Origin: Portulaca oleracea
Lineage: Eukaryota > Streptophyta > Magnoliopsida > Caryophyllales > Portulacaceae
Length of the DNA stretch: 64,000 nucleotides
Assembly (NCBI GenBank): GCA_029582165.1
Contig: CM055883.1
Coordinates: forward strand, 16,090,501-16,154,500
Direction of reading: 5' to 3'
How positions within the stretch are numbered: the stretch's first letter is position 1; each line of letters starts with the position of its first letter. The notes under the pieces are model-generated. The model had not been told where the DNA came from. It saw nothing but the letters and a program-made list of their open reading frames with translations, and did no database searches. The position numbers and the translations under genes are program-made. Below are positions 1-10,131 of the stretch, in pieces.

Positions 1-1718
1 TATTCGGACTCGATCAAAGTAAGGGCTCTCTATAGACACCGGATTTTATATCGGTATAAACCCGACTCGTCAAAAATATTCAAGACAGATGGCCCAAGGG
101 AAATGGTCATTGGGCCCAAAAAGATCAATAAATCGAGCCCAAGGAAAATAAAACAGGCCGCGATTAATTATTAAAACCCACTGGGGTTTTAACTTTTATT
201 TACAAGCCCATACAGAAGCTGGCCCAGAAGTGTGCCCCGGCCCAGGGGTCTTAAAACCCGCCTAGGCTTTAAAGAGAGGAGCTGAGCAACGCCATTTAGC
301 GCCACGTCACGGATCCGCGTGATAATAATATCAAAACCCGCCTAGGCTTTGATGATTCTGGCGCCAAAAAAAAATATAATCTGCATGCATGCAATCCCAT
401 AATCATAGCACACGTGTTTGACCTCCCTTGACCACCCCAAAACCTGCCTAGGCTTTGGTCTCTGATGATGTGATATATTAGGGAATGTCCCCCACCATTT
501 GCCTCCAAAACTCATACTCCCTCACTTATAAATACCCCCCCCCATTCCACCTTCATTTCACCAAGAATCATCATCTAATACCCTTCCTCTACTATACTCT
601 CCCACCATATTATACTCCCTCTAATTCTCCTCATTATTCTATTCTCCTATCATCTCCATATTATACTTCCATCATCCACTTCCATCACAAAATCACCTTC
701 CTACATCACATCGATATTATACTTCTTTTCATCTCCCATAATCCATTTTCTCAAATCATATTCTTCACCACCATACAACCATCCACATACCATTCTTTTA
801 TCCTACACCACCCACGTCATCTTAGCCGGGTTTCAAGTCAAGGGGCAACTCAAGGGATCAAATCCGTCGTCGCTACATCTTAAGCAAGGTTCGGTTTTTT
901 ATTTAAATTATTGTGTTTAATCATGTAATTCTTTATTTAATTCCGTGCATGTACATATTTTGTAAAATAAAAACCGCATTGTTTTATATTGCATGATTTG
1001 AATAATAATTCCGCGAAATTAGTCAAACTTCTCCCCGCTCTGTTTCTTTTCAATGTTGATTTTAGTAGAGTCTGTTTTTATAAACAGGCGGATTCGAGAG
1101 TTCTCATAACTCTTGAATTCGTAACCTTACCCCTGAATCTAGAAATCAGGTTCGTAGACCGGAGTCTTTCTTTTTTTATTTTATGGTTTGTCGATTTCCT
1201 TAAATCGGCTGGCGACTCTTTTACAATTTTATAAATTCGTTTAATTACTTAAAATATTCGATTTCTTACACAAAATTAATTTAAGAAAATAATTTAATTC
1301 ATGACTAACATTTATCCAAGGAGGGTCCCGAGAGAAATGGGCCAGAAAATGATAAAACCTAGGCGGGTTTTATCATTTTCAACCCAATTTCTCTTAGGGC
1401 CGAGGAGACCAGTGGCCCAACCTGGAATCTGTTAAACCCTAGGTTGGTTTTAGCCGATTCTAGTGGCCCATTGGTTCTCTTTCGGGCCTGGATTTATCAA
1501 TTGGGCCGTAATTAAATTGTTATGAGAATATTTTTGTGTAATTTTCGGATAGTTTAAACAATAAAAACGGGTTTGTAAATAAATAAAGTTTCATCACCCC
1601 GAAAACGAATTTCAAAAAATAAAAATATCCTTATTTAAGGATTAAGAAACCTTAGTCGGCTCCCGATCACGAAAGTAGCGCATCACGGAAAAAGGGTCAC
1701 TTCTTCCGGGGTTCTACA
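1..1718. mobile_element. LTR-type repeat, left part outside window
   Basis: No gene is visible here. The stretch has a pyrimidine-rich leader (about 530-800) and repeated copies of a motif around CCTAGG (AAACCCGCCTAGGCTTT and variants near 250, 335, 440, 1355 and 1430, the last two inverted). It ends at 1718 in CCGGGGTTCTACA. That is the kind of end expected if the other terminus, outside the window, starts TGTAGAACCCCGG. A TGGCGACTC motif at about 1210 resembles the primer-binding start of some plant Gypsy elements, so an alternative reading puts an LTR end near 1209 with internal sequence after it. To the right it abuts an older reverse-oriented LTR, which suggests nesting. Family not identified. 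Confidence 0.4.
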
Positions 1719-1734
1719 ATTATCCTTGCCACGA

Positions 1735-3774
1735 ATCTGCCCAAAATGTCCCGCTGATACCTAAAAACAAAATATTTCAAAACATGGAGAAAATGAGACG
1801 GAGCTCAATATATTCAACACTATAATGTAAAAACATTTTGAAAACAAATAATTTTATTGGGGCCCAGTGTAAATTCATTTTGAAATGAGGGAGAGGAGAA
1901 TATGCTCAAACAGTTGCAGGTTATTATCTGAATATGGAACCTTACCATATTTTCCAATAAAATAATCAATAAAGACGATAGTGACAACGATTAAAGTCAC
2001 AACAACAATGATAATGAACAATAAACAATCAACAATTAATGAACAATAACAATTAGTAATTAACAAAGAATAACAATTAACAACAATAATAATTGACAAA
2101 TAACAATGTTTTATCTAAGATTGCAGTACTCTGCAGCATACTGTAATCCCGACAATGCGCGCATGCAGGCCGATCAATCCACATGAACCGGTATACCAGT
2201 ATCAATGATCAATTCACAAAAGACCATAACAAGGAATAATAGACAACAATGAAAAACACATAAATGAAAGGTAGACAATCACAGTAAAATTAATTAGTAA
2301 AATAGATAAACAAATTAATGGATCGGTCCACATGTATTAGTCATAAAACAATATTTTAAAAAAATAATGAAAACAATAATTATTTCACTTTGATTAGAGT
2401 AGCTTATGTTTTTACATTTAAACAGTTTCGAAGGTTACAGTCATCGAAATATACCTGAATTGACGGATAAAAGGAATAACAAATCCTCCTTTTAACTTGA
2501 GAAATCTGATTTGTATAAATATGGATAAAATAGTAATAATATTAATATTAGAGGTAACAATTAGAGAAAAATAAATTGTAAAAGTGAGATGAAAATTAGG
2601 ATTGGAAATTTACCCAAAATTGAAGATATGGGCTGCTGGGAGTTTAGAGGCCCAAAAAGAGAATTGTTGGGTTTTTTTTAATAAAGCCGAAAGGGGTAAT
2701 CCCCTTCTCTTCCACTTTTAATTGCACGCACAAGAGAACAGAGAGGAAGGGGGCAAGTAGAGGGGACAGTCAGGGAAGGCAGACGGTGGAAATGCCGGTG
2801 ACAGTGGGACGACGGTGACCGGAGTTCCGGAACGCCGATGATGGCGACGGGGCTTTGTGGTGGCGGTGACGGTCGAAACATAGGGGGAAGAGGGGTACGA
2901 GAAAGGGCTGTTCCGGGGTGGTTTGGACTGTTTTTGGCATCAATTCCGGGCGATTTCCGGCGAAGTTCTTGGCTGAAAAAGGTAAGTAAAACTTAAATTG
3001 ATGAATTTGGGTTATTGGTGTGAGTTTGGATTCGATTTTGATTGGGTATTGATTTGTGAATTTGAGATGAGTGAGAGATGGGTATGACGGTAGGTGGTGT
3101 TTCTGGGTTTGGAACGGTGGCGAAAATGGTGGTTTGGGTGGTGTTGGTGATGACAGTGGTGGTGATGGGGTGGTGTTGGTGGCGGCCAAGGGACACAGAG
3201 AAGACGAAGATGAAGATGGAGTTTTTGTTTTTGATGGAGGGAGTTGATGGTGATCCAAACCCAATTTGCTTGAGTGTTTATAGGAATTAAGAATGATTAT
3301 TTTTACATTTTCTGCACATGATTTGTTAATTGAGAAAGATTATTTTTAACTTTTATGCACATGATTGTGATGCTTTGATAGTGTTCTAGAAAGCCATGGG
3401 TGGCTTGAGGAAGAAGAAGAAGAAGAAGAAGAAATGAAGAAGGAAGGTGACACAAGTATGAAGCTTTTGATGGGGTTGTTGGATGAAAGGGGAACAATGT
3501 ATTATTTTAATTTTAGTAAAAAGAATAGTTTGGTAAAAGTAATAATACTTTAAATAAATAAGAAAAATGTGCAAAAATAGATTAATACATATATATACTA
3601 AAATTAATAAATACTACAATTTCACAAATTAAATTATTCTTATTAGAGTTAATACATGCAACTAATTGGAAAATAAAGAAAGTTTGACTAATTAAATCAA
3701 ATCATGTACCATAATTGAGATTAAAAATTTTAATTTGTATAATAAATGTTGTTTAAAAAATACGGGGTGTTGCA
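1735..3774 (-). mobile_element. Gypsy-type LTR fragment, reverse orientation
   Basis: Read on the minus strand this begins TGCAACACCCCG at 3774, a typical start for plant Gypsy LTRs. It continues through an AT-rich part, a pyrimidine-rich leader (about 3390-3450 on the plus strand) and a GC-rich part (about 2760-3200). It is recognisably homologous, in opposite orientation, to the sequence at about 4880-7429. Shared blocks include the leader next to CCATGG and the later block reading CCCAATAAAATGG in the plus copy. The 3' end is cut at about 1735 by the neighbouring repeat. Open frames in the GC-rich part look like LTR leader sequence rather than genes. Confidence 0.5.
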
Positions 3775-4030
3775 ATATCCCTTTTAATTCTTGTTGTATT
3801 TGTTGTTCATCTTCTTAACCCAAAACCATAAAAATAGTGGTAGTTTTATAAGTTCTAATTTGGGGTTTTGTTAAGCCCTAGAGTATTTGTGATCCTTGGT
3901 TATTTAATCTTGCTTCCCAAATCGTTCCCGGATCATTCAGGATTGTCTCCATGATAGGGAACAATAATAGGCGGCAGTCACAATTATCTTTTTTAGATCA
4001 AAGATCAGATCATGGTCCAGGGTGAAGATT
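3775..4030. other. Unassigned sequence between repeats
   Basis: No coding frame, RNA gene or repeat boundary could be supported between the reverse LTR and the next LTR-like start. It is probably leftover transposon or intergenic DNA. Confidence 0.3.
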
Positions 4031-4469
4031 GTTGAGAATATGTCCCATTAGATCCTCAATGGTGAGTAATGTTCACCAAATCTTTCCATATTGCTATGGT
4101 GAGAATACACCAAGACTTTCCATATTACTTCATCATAAATTCCTTCCATGCTCTTCATCAACCTTTAGGCACAAATAGAGGTAGCTACTATGGGTATTGT
4201 ATATCATCACACTTCAAGAGAAAGTTTAACACATCTTTGTGTAATTGTGTGAGAGTTATTTGTATTTCCCTTGAGTGCTTTGTTGAGGTTCCATCCCTAA
4301 GTAGTCCATCTTTATATATAGAGAGAGAGATTTAGAGAGGGTTCTGTCCTCTAATCTTGATCAAATCACAAACTGTAATTGTGAACGCCTTTGTACTTGT
4401 CTTTTCTCATAGTGTAATTTTATGGCTACCGCCGTTCGTGGGTTTTTTATGAGTTCTTGGAGTTTCTGC
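4031..4469 (+). mobile_element. Possible Copia-type LTR fragment
   Basis: The segment starts TGTTGAGAATATGTCCC, a common style of Copia LTR start. It contains a TATATATAGAGAG stretch near 4312 that could be a TATA region, followed by a TGTAATTGTGAACGCC-type leader. The right end is hidden by a foldback element beginning at 4470. No second LTR, primer-binding site or coding region was found, so this is a weak assignment. Confidence 0.3.
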
Positions 4470-4812
4470 AATACACTGAACTTTGAGGGTATTGGACAAT
4501 AATGCACTCGGAGCAATTCTGCAGGTGGTTGACGCGGTGACTGTCCTACTTTGAGGTGTCATTTTTCTTCTTTTTTTAATAAATTTTTGTTACCATGTAT
4601 GAATTACACATAAGTAGAATGACTAATATATATTTTCTAGAAAAAAGAAGAAAAACGACATGCACCTCAAAGTAGGACAGTCACCGCGTTAACCACTAGC
4701 AAAATTGCTCCGGGTGCATTATTGTCCAATACCCTCAAAGTTCAGTGTATTAGAATCCACAAAAATAGTTTAATGCATTATTGTCCAATACCTCTAAAGT
4801 TCAGTGTATTAT
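4470..4812. repeat. Foldback (long inverted repeat) element
   Basis: About 100 bases at the left (from AATACACTGAAC at 4470 to about 4575) are repeated in reverse complement at the right (about 4645-4751, ending GTTCAGTGTATT). Shared blocks include GCGGTGACTGTCCTACTTTG and its complement. The loop is short and AT-rich. A further partial copy of the right end follows at 4772-4812. The structure is that of a MITE or foldback transposon. No target duplication was clear. Confidence 0.75.
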
Positions 4813-4879
4813 AGTTCAATAATCCTTTATATTTTAGATTGTGATTTCCTTTAAGTTTTGAGTAATAGTAAACTCTTAA

Positions 4880-7429
4880 TTGTATTTACAAATTATTTTA
4901 ATAAATTATATAACAACTCATTTTCTTAAAAATTTGATTTACTATGTTAATTAAAGTTTTAATTTTAATTATGATTTATGATTCGAATTAATTAGCCCAA
5001 AATTTATTTACTTTCCAACTAGTTATATTAACTTTAATAAGAATAATTTAATTTGTAGAATTATAGTATTTAGTAATTTTAATTTTTATATATATATATT
5101 AATCAATTATACACATTTTTCATATTTCATACAAGATAATATTTATGAAATATAATATTTTAGTTTATATATATATTAATCTATTTTTTGCATATTTTTA
5201 CTTTTCCTAAACTTTTCTTCTTACTAAACTTTAAAATACTTCTATGTCAACTCTTTGTCCAACAACAACCTCAAAAGCATCATGCCTTCTTCTTCTTTTT
5301 CTTTCCTTCTTTCTCCTCAAGTTTCCATGGCTTCTCTAGAAGCCCATAAGAATCCCATGCCACATTCCCACTTCATTTTCTGCCAAATGTATCTACTCTT
5401 TGACAGTTGAACCAACCAACCCTTATAAATAATTCCAATCCAATATGATTAGGAGCATCACATATCACTATCACCATCATCATCTATTCATCCTCCTCTT
5501 CATTCCAACATCACCATCATCTTCTTCGTCTCAGTTCCCCTCTGCCGCCACAACCCACCACCTAACATTACCATTTATCTTCTTCCACCACCAACATACC
5601 ACCTCCGGCCTACCCGCACAACCACCGAGCACCACCATCAACCCAAAACCAAACTCAAATCTACAACACCCTTTCATGGCTCAAATGCCCTTCCTTGAAC
5701 TCCTGGGAAAGGTGGTGTAGGAGAATCCTCACCATCAAAGCAAGCAAATACCAAAAACAGTTGATCTATGCAGGTTTCACTTCACACATATACAACATAT
5801 GGCTTGCTAGAAACAACACTTGCTTCAAGGACACCAATAAGGACCCTGATGTTGTTTTCAACAGCATCAAACACCACTTACGCGATAGGACCCTCTATTT
5901 AGATAGAGATAGGAAAAACTACAGTCAGCATATTGATTTACTATGTAGCTAATTCTGTTTCTCTTTTGCCCAAGTGCCTTATTTGAATAAAACTCGCATT
6001 TTGTTCAAAAAAAAAAAAAATCTACCACACCCACCTCAGTCCCGGTCAAGCACCATCCCAAAAATCAAATCCAACACCCTCACCCATAACCCAAGTTCAT
6101 CGATTTAAAACTCGTAGTTACCATCCCAATCGATATCTCTCCGGAAACCGCCATGATCGCCGCCCAAAAACCACCTTGAAACACCACCAAACCACCCTGT
6201 TTCTCGCCTACAACCGCCGTGACCACTACTACCTCGGTGCTCCGGCTGTCCTCCCGTGAATGTCTAACGGTATCACCTCCCAGTGGCCACCCGCCGTGGC
6301 TATCACCGCCAGTCGCCGCCAAGCCTAGCCTCCCTCAGCCACCTCTTTCTCCTCTGTTTTAGATGCTGCGAAGGGAGAGAGTATGAACTCCTCTCACTCC
6401 CTCATTTGTTCAAAAAGGGCCAATAAAAAGATTGTTATTGAGCCAAACTAAAACCCCTCTCAATTAGCCCATAGTTATCTAGGTAATTCTTTACTTTATC
6501 CTTTTTCTATTCTTTTCAAATTTCTTAATTATTAACATTTCTTATACTAATTATATTATTACCATTACTATTTTCCATGATTTTATAAATAAAGATTGGA
6601 GAAATTTCAAAAGTATTCTACTCATCATCCTCCATATTCAAGTCGGGAAGTGACATGCATAACTCGATGACTGTACCTTCCAAAATGGCGTTTAACTTTC
6701 ATTAATTATTTTAAGTTATATATACAAATTATTTACGTGATTTTAGTATGTTTTATCATTAATGGTTGACCCTTATCATCACTCCCGGTACCGGAGCCTG
6801 GGTTGGTGACCGGCCCAGCTATGCGCATCGACAAGGACAGGATCCTAGGGTTACCTTGCAAACATATCATAACCAATCTAGAGTTCCACTCAGATAATAA
6901 GTAAATAATTATTTTTATCGTCTCTCCCTATTCTCTCTGTTTGCAAATAAAATGAATTTAAATGGCATCCCAATAAAATGGCTTTAAAATGTTTTACGCT
7001 ACAGTGTCGGTTATACTGGGTGCCGTCTCATTTTTCTTTGTGTTTTTCAATGTTTTTGTTTTTAGGTGGCAACAGGGGCTTTGGACAAATTTGGGGCAAG
7101 GACAAACGAGTAGCAGCTTAGGCCGCCATATAGTTAAAGACTCTCAGTTTGGTTATTAAATTATAATAGTTGGCTCATCAAGACAATAGTTTATTTGTTA
7201 ACATTTTTTTTTACTTTCTCTTTCAAATTGATATTTCCTCGCATTTTCTCTTAAGTATTATTATTTTAAAAATATTTTATTTCATGTTTATTTATCTTCT
7301 TATAAAATGCCTTGCTTTTCCACTTTCGGAAGAGCGGCGTTAACACTCTTGACTTTTACGCTTCCGCTAATATAAGGTTAATTAATTTAAAATTTTGATA
7401 ATCCCCTGATTACAAGTCGGGGCGTTACA
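4880..7429 (+). mobile_element. Gypsy-type LTR, forward orientation
   Basis: This is the forward counterpart of the reverse LTR at 1735..3774. It ends CGGGGCGTTACA at 7429. The left edge is uncertain: homology to the other copy is visible from about 4960 and the start should lie near 4880 by spacing. It carries the same pyrimidine-rich leader (5285-5330) and GC-rich part (6110-6370). A LINE fragment is inserted at 5672..6017. The His- and Pro-rich frame at 5445..5720 and the minus-strand frame at 6080..6322 belong to LTR leader sequence and are not called as genes. Confidence 0.55.
5672..6017 (+). mobile_element. 5'-truncated LINE, 3' end fragment
   Basis: The frame from about 5695 to 5952 translates to the C-terminal end of a plant LINE ORF2 (YNIWLARNN motif followed by basic residues), then a short 3' untranslated tail and a run of A (6007-6020). 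The insertion is flanked by a 15-bp target duplication with one mismatch: AAATCTACAACACCC at 5657-5671 and AAATCTACCACACCC at 6018-6032. Together these show target-primed insertion of a severely 5'-truncated copy into the surrounding LTR. It cannot encode a working protein. Confidence 0.8.
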
Positions 7430-7712
7430 CTAACAGTAAGGTAAGGCAAGGTAACATCTTACTTACCTTTGAAATGATTAGGGCCTTATTCTCACACAGT
7501 GAATACCTTCCTTTTTTTTTTTTTTTCTTTTTGTCTCTCATAGACTGACCTATCCAACAAACATATTTTTTGTAGCAATTAAAGTAGGTTATATGCTACA
7601 GTTTTTTTAAAAATTGTCGCCTAAGTTATACCTTAAAGCTACAAAAATATTTCTCGCCAATAATTGACAATAAGAGCGGCCAATAAAGGTTTAATACCTA
7701 TATGATCTATAA
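7430..7712. other. AT-rich intergenic sequence
   Basis: Short runs of T and a GTAAGGTAAGG-type repeat, but no gene or element boundary beyond the LTR end on the left and the probable Helitron start on the right. Confidence 0.3.
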
Positions 7713-7899
7713 TCTATCTATAACCTTATAAAAGTGAGAATGACCATACTGTAGCAATCTACAGTAAAAATGGTACGATTGTAATTCTATTAGTTATCCA
7801 GGGGCATGCCTGTCATTTCACTTGGACACTTAGGGTTTCGCACTCTCCTTCCTTCCACCGCCCCATCACCTCCATCTCAATTCATTTTACCCAGCCTTC

Positions 7900-7904
<5 letters not shown>

Positions 7905-7935
<31 letters not shown>
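7905..7935. repeat. (CT)n microsatellite
   Basis: A CT dinucleotide tract in a leader-like region just upstream of an ATG at 7981. Confidence 0.9.
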
Positions 7936-7936
<1 letters not shown>

Positions 7937-8820
7937 CCCTCCGTCGCTGCTAACTGCTGCTGAATTCGGGTTGTGGACTATGGATTCCAGCAAGGTAATG
8001 CTCTTCCCCTACTCACTATTTGCATTTCTACCTTTCCTTAGCTCTAATCTGACTTTACACCTCTTTCTCTCTCTCCTTCCTCTCTCCAAATAGTGAGATA
8101 CACTGATGCCAGCTACCTAGAGATGGGTTCCTATGCGGTGAGGGGTAAGGGGACTGAAAGCTTGTGGGTGTCTTGTCTTGTCCGGTCTACCATTGATGCA
8201 TTTCTTCTTGTACGTTTATCTCCAACTCTGCTATCAATTGGCTTTCTTCATAGTCACTGCTCTTCTTAAGTTCGATAAAGTCACCGACTTTGCTGGTAAT
8301 TCTGATAATTGCCCTCAAATTGTTGAATACAACTGTAAACTGCTGATTTAAGTTTCAAAATCTATGCATATTCATTGGCTGAGTTACTGGTGTGATATGG
8401 AATTTGGGTTTTGGTTTTGGTTTTGTAGTCAATGATGGTTGGGGATTAGGTTTAAACTGCCATAGAAAGAGTGACATCCTTATCTATTCACTTATTTGCA
8501 TGGTTTGGTGAAGAAAAATATACACCATGATGTATTGATGTTGCCTTACATATTGTATACTGATTTTACAGAGCTAAATTTGATTGTTTTTGATTTTTTT
8601 TTCTGCTGATGTGCTTAATGTCACTTTGTTGGCGAATTCGTCGTGATTGTGTCGATTTTGGGTTTTTTTTTTTATGGGGTAAAACTTGGATTTGTAATAT
8701 TGTTTTCCCTAATTTGTGGGATTATTGATGTGGGTAGTGTTTAAAAAGGAAGAAATATAATGGGTAGTGCAGGCAATGATAATAATGATGGTGATGAAAT
8801 CTTCTTTTAACTTTGGTGTC

Positions 8821-8994
8821 AGGATTCCAATGGAAATCATGCACACAATGCCTACAACTCTACTGCATAGCTTGGATGGTATGGCTCTGGCAGGCCTTAA
8901 CTGGGAAAAGCTTCTCAAGTTAAGGGCTAAAATTAAACAACTAAGTTTTGTTCAAAGGTTTAACGAAGGTTTAATGGAGGAGGTATACCCTTAA
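8821..8994 (+). pseudogene. Class II diterpene synthase (copalyl diphosphate synthase-like) fragment
   Basis: The reading frame encodes IPMEIMHTMPTTLLHSLDGM followed by LNWEKLLKL. This matches the segment of plant ent-copalyl diphosphate synthases that reads approximately H..PTTLLHSLEGM..LDWEKLLKL. A little further on, VQRFNEG...VYP resembles the later VQRFNGGVPNVYP part. About thirty residues that normally lie between the two (the DGSFLFSPSSTA stretch) are missing and replaced by an unrelated basic stretch, and a stop follows at 8992. An AG acceptor-like end (GGTGTCAG) precedes the homology. The catalytic DxDD region is absent, so it cannot make an active cyclase. It lies inside the probable Helitron and is best read as a captured exon fragment. 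Confidence 0.65.
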
Positions 8995-10079
8995 TTATCT
9001 ATATTTTACATAACATTTTCATTATTCATTTTCTTAAATTCAGTATAGGTACAGTGTCACATTATCATTTTCTCAAGGGCTAAAATTAAAAACTTAAGTT
9101 TTCTCAAACTTTTAAGGAAATATTGAGCAAGATCAAAATGCAACTTTCACTGCCTCCTGTACATTTTACTTATCGCCTTAATTCTATTTTTTTAATATAT
9201 TTTCAATAATATAGTTACTAATTTATCATATTTGTTTGTTTTCGTCGCCTTTAACAGATCACTACCTTAAAAATTAAAATGACAATTAAAGTGAAATTTT
9301 CAATTATTCCAAAAACAAAATCAAGAATTTCATATAGGGTCTTATACCCATAAAAACTCACATAAGATGGAACACAATAATCGTTTTTATTCATGCTTAT
9401 ATACTCCTAATTCCTAAGAAAGATTTGTGATTAATCTTATCATGGGACAAGCTCATAATGGAAGCCAGAAGATCAAGAGCTTGGGTATTCAGGAGCCTAA
9501 GTTACTTCAACTCCCTTCTACTTGTCACCTCGCCAAAGTTAACATGACTAAATGCCCCGGTAATCGCTCTATCTTCCACCTATCTATACATCCATTTGGT
9601 GGAATCATAGTTTTAGTATCATTTAATTTAAAATTCTTTAAACTATTATACCAATAATGTTTATCATATTTTATTTATTTTATAAAAAAATTAACTATTA
9701 TACCATTTCGGGTCATGGATGTTGCATTTCTACCTTCATCAATGTTCTGGATCTGATTGCATTTTCATTCATGTCTGATTCCATCAATGCATGCATATTT
9801 TTGTTAAGGTGTAACTTATGCATGCATTTGTTGTTAAGGTTGTTTTGATATAATGTAACTTATCCATGGTCAATATATATGGTTCGTATTCACCACCATA
9901 TCTCCATGGAAACAAAGCTTTGTGGAAATTTTTTTGTTCATGGCTATAGAATATTCAATTTTAGTTCTTTAGTTAAGGTTGACTTTGTACTTAATTCTTT
10001 GTCTTTATATACTCAACATTATTTTGCACCTCTAGATTAATTGGCCGAAAGCTTTGTCTTTGAATCCTGTCCTGTATTC

Positions 10080-10131
<52 letters not shown>

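Noticed and set aside
2678..3290. Several open frames in GC-rich sequence
   Set aside because: They correspond to the leader of a reverse-oriented LTR, paralleled by 6080-6370 in the other copy.
5445..5720. Open frame starting IRSITYHYHHHH
   Set aside because: It is CT-rich LTR leader sequence and runs into an inserted LINE fragment; no domain recognised.
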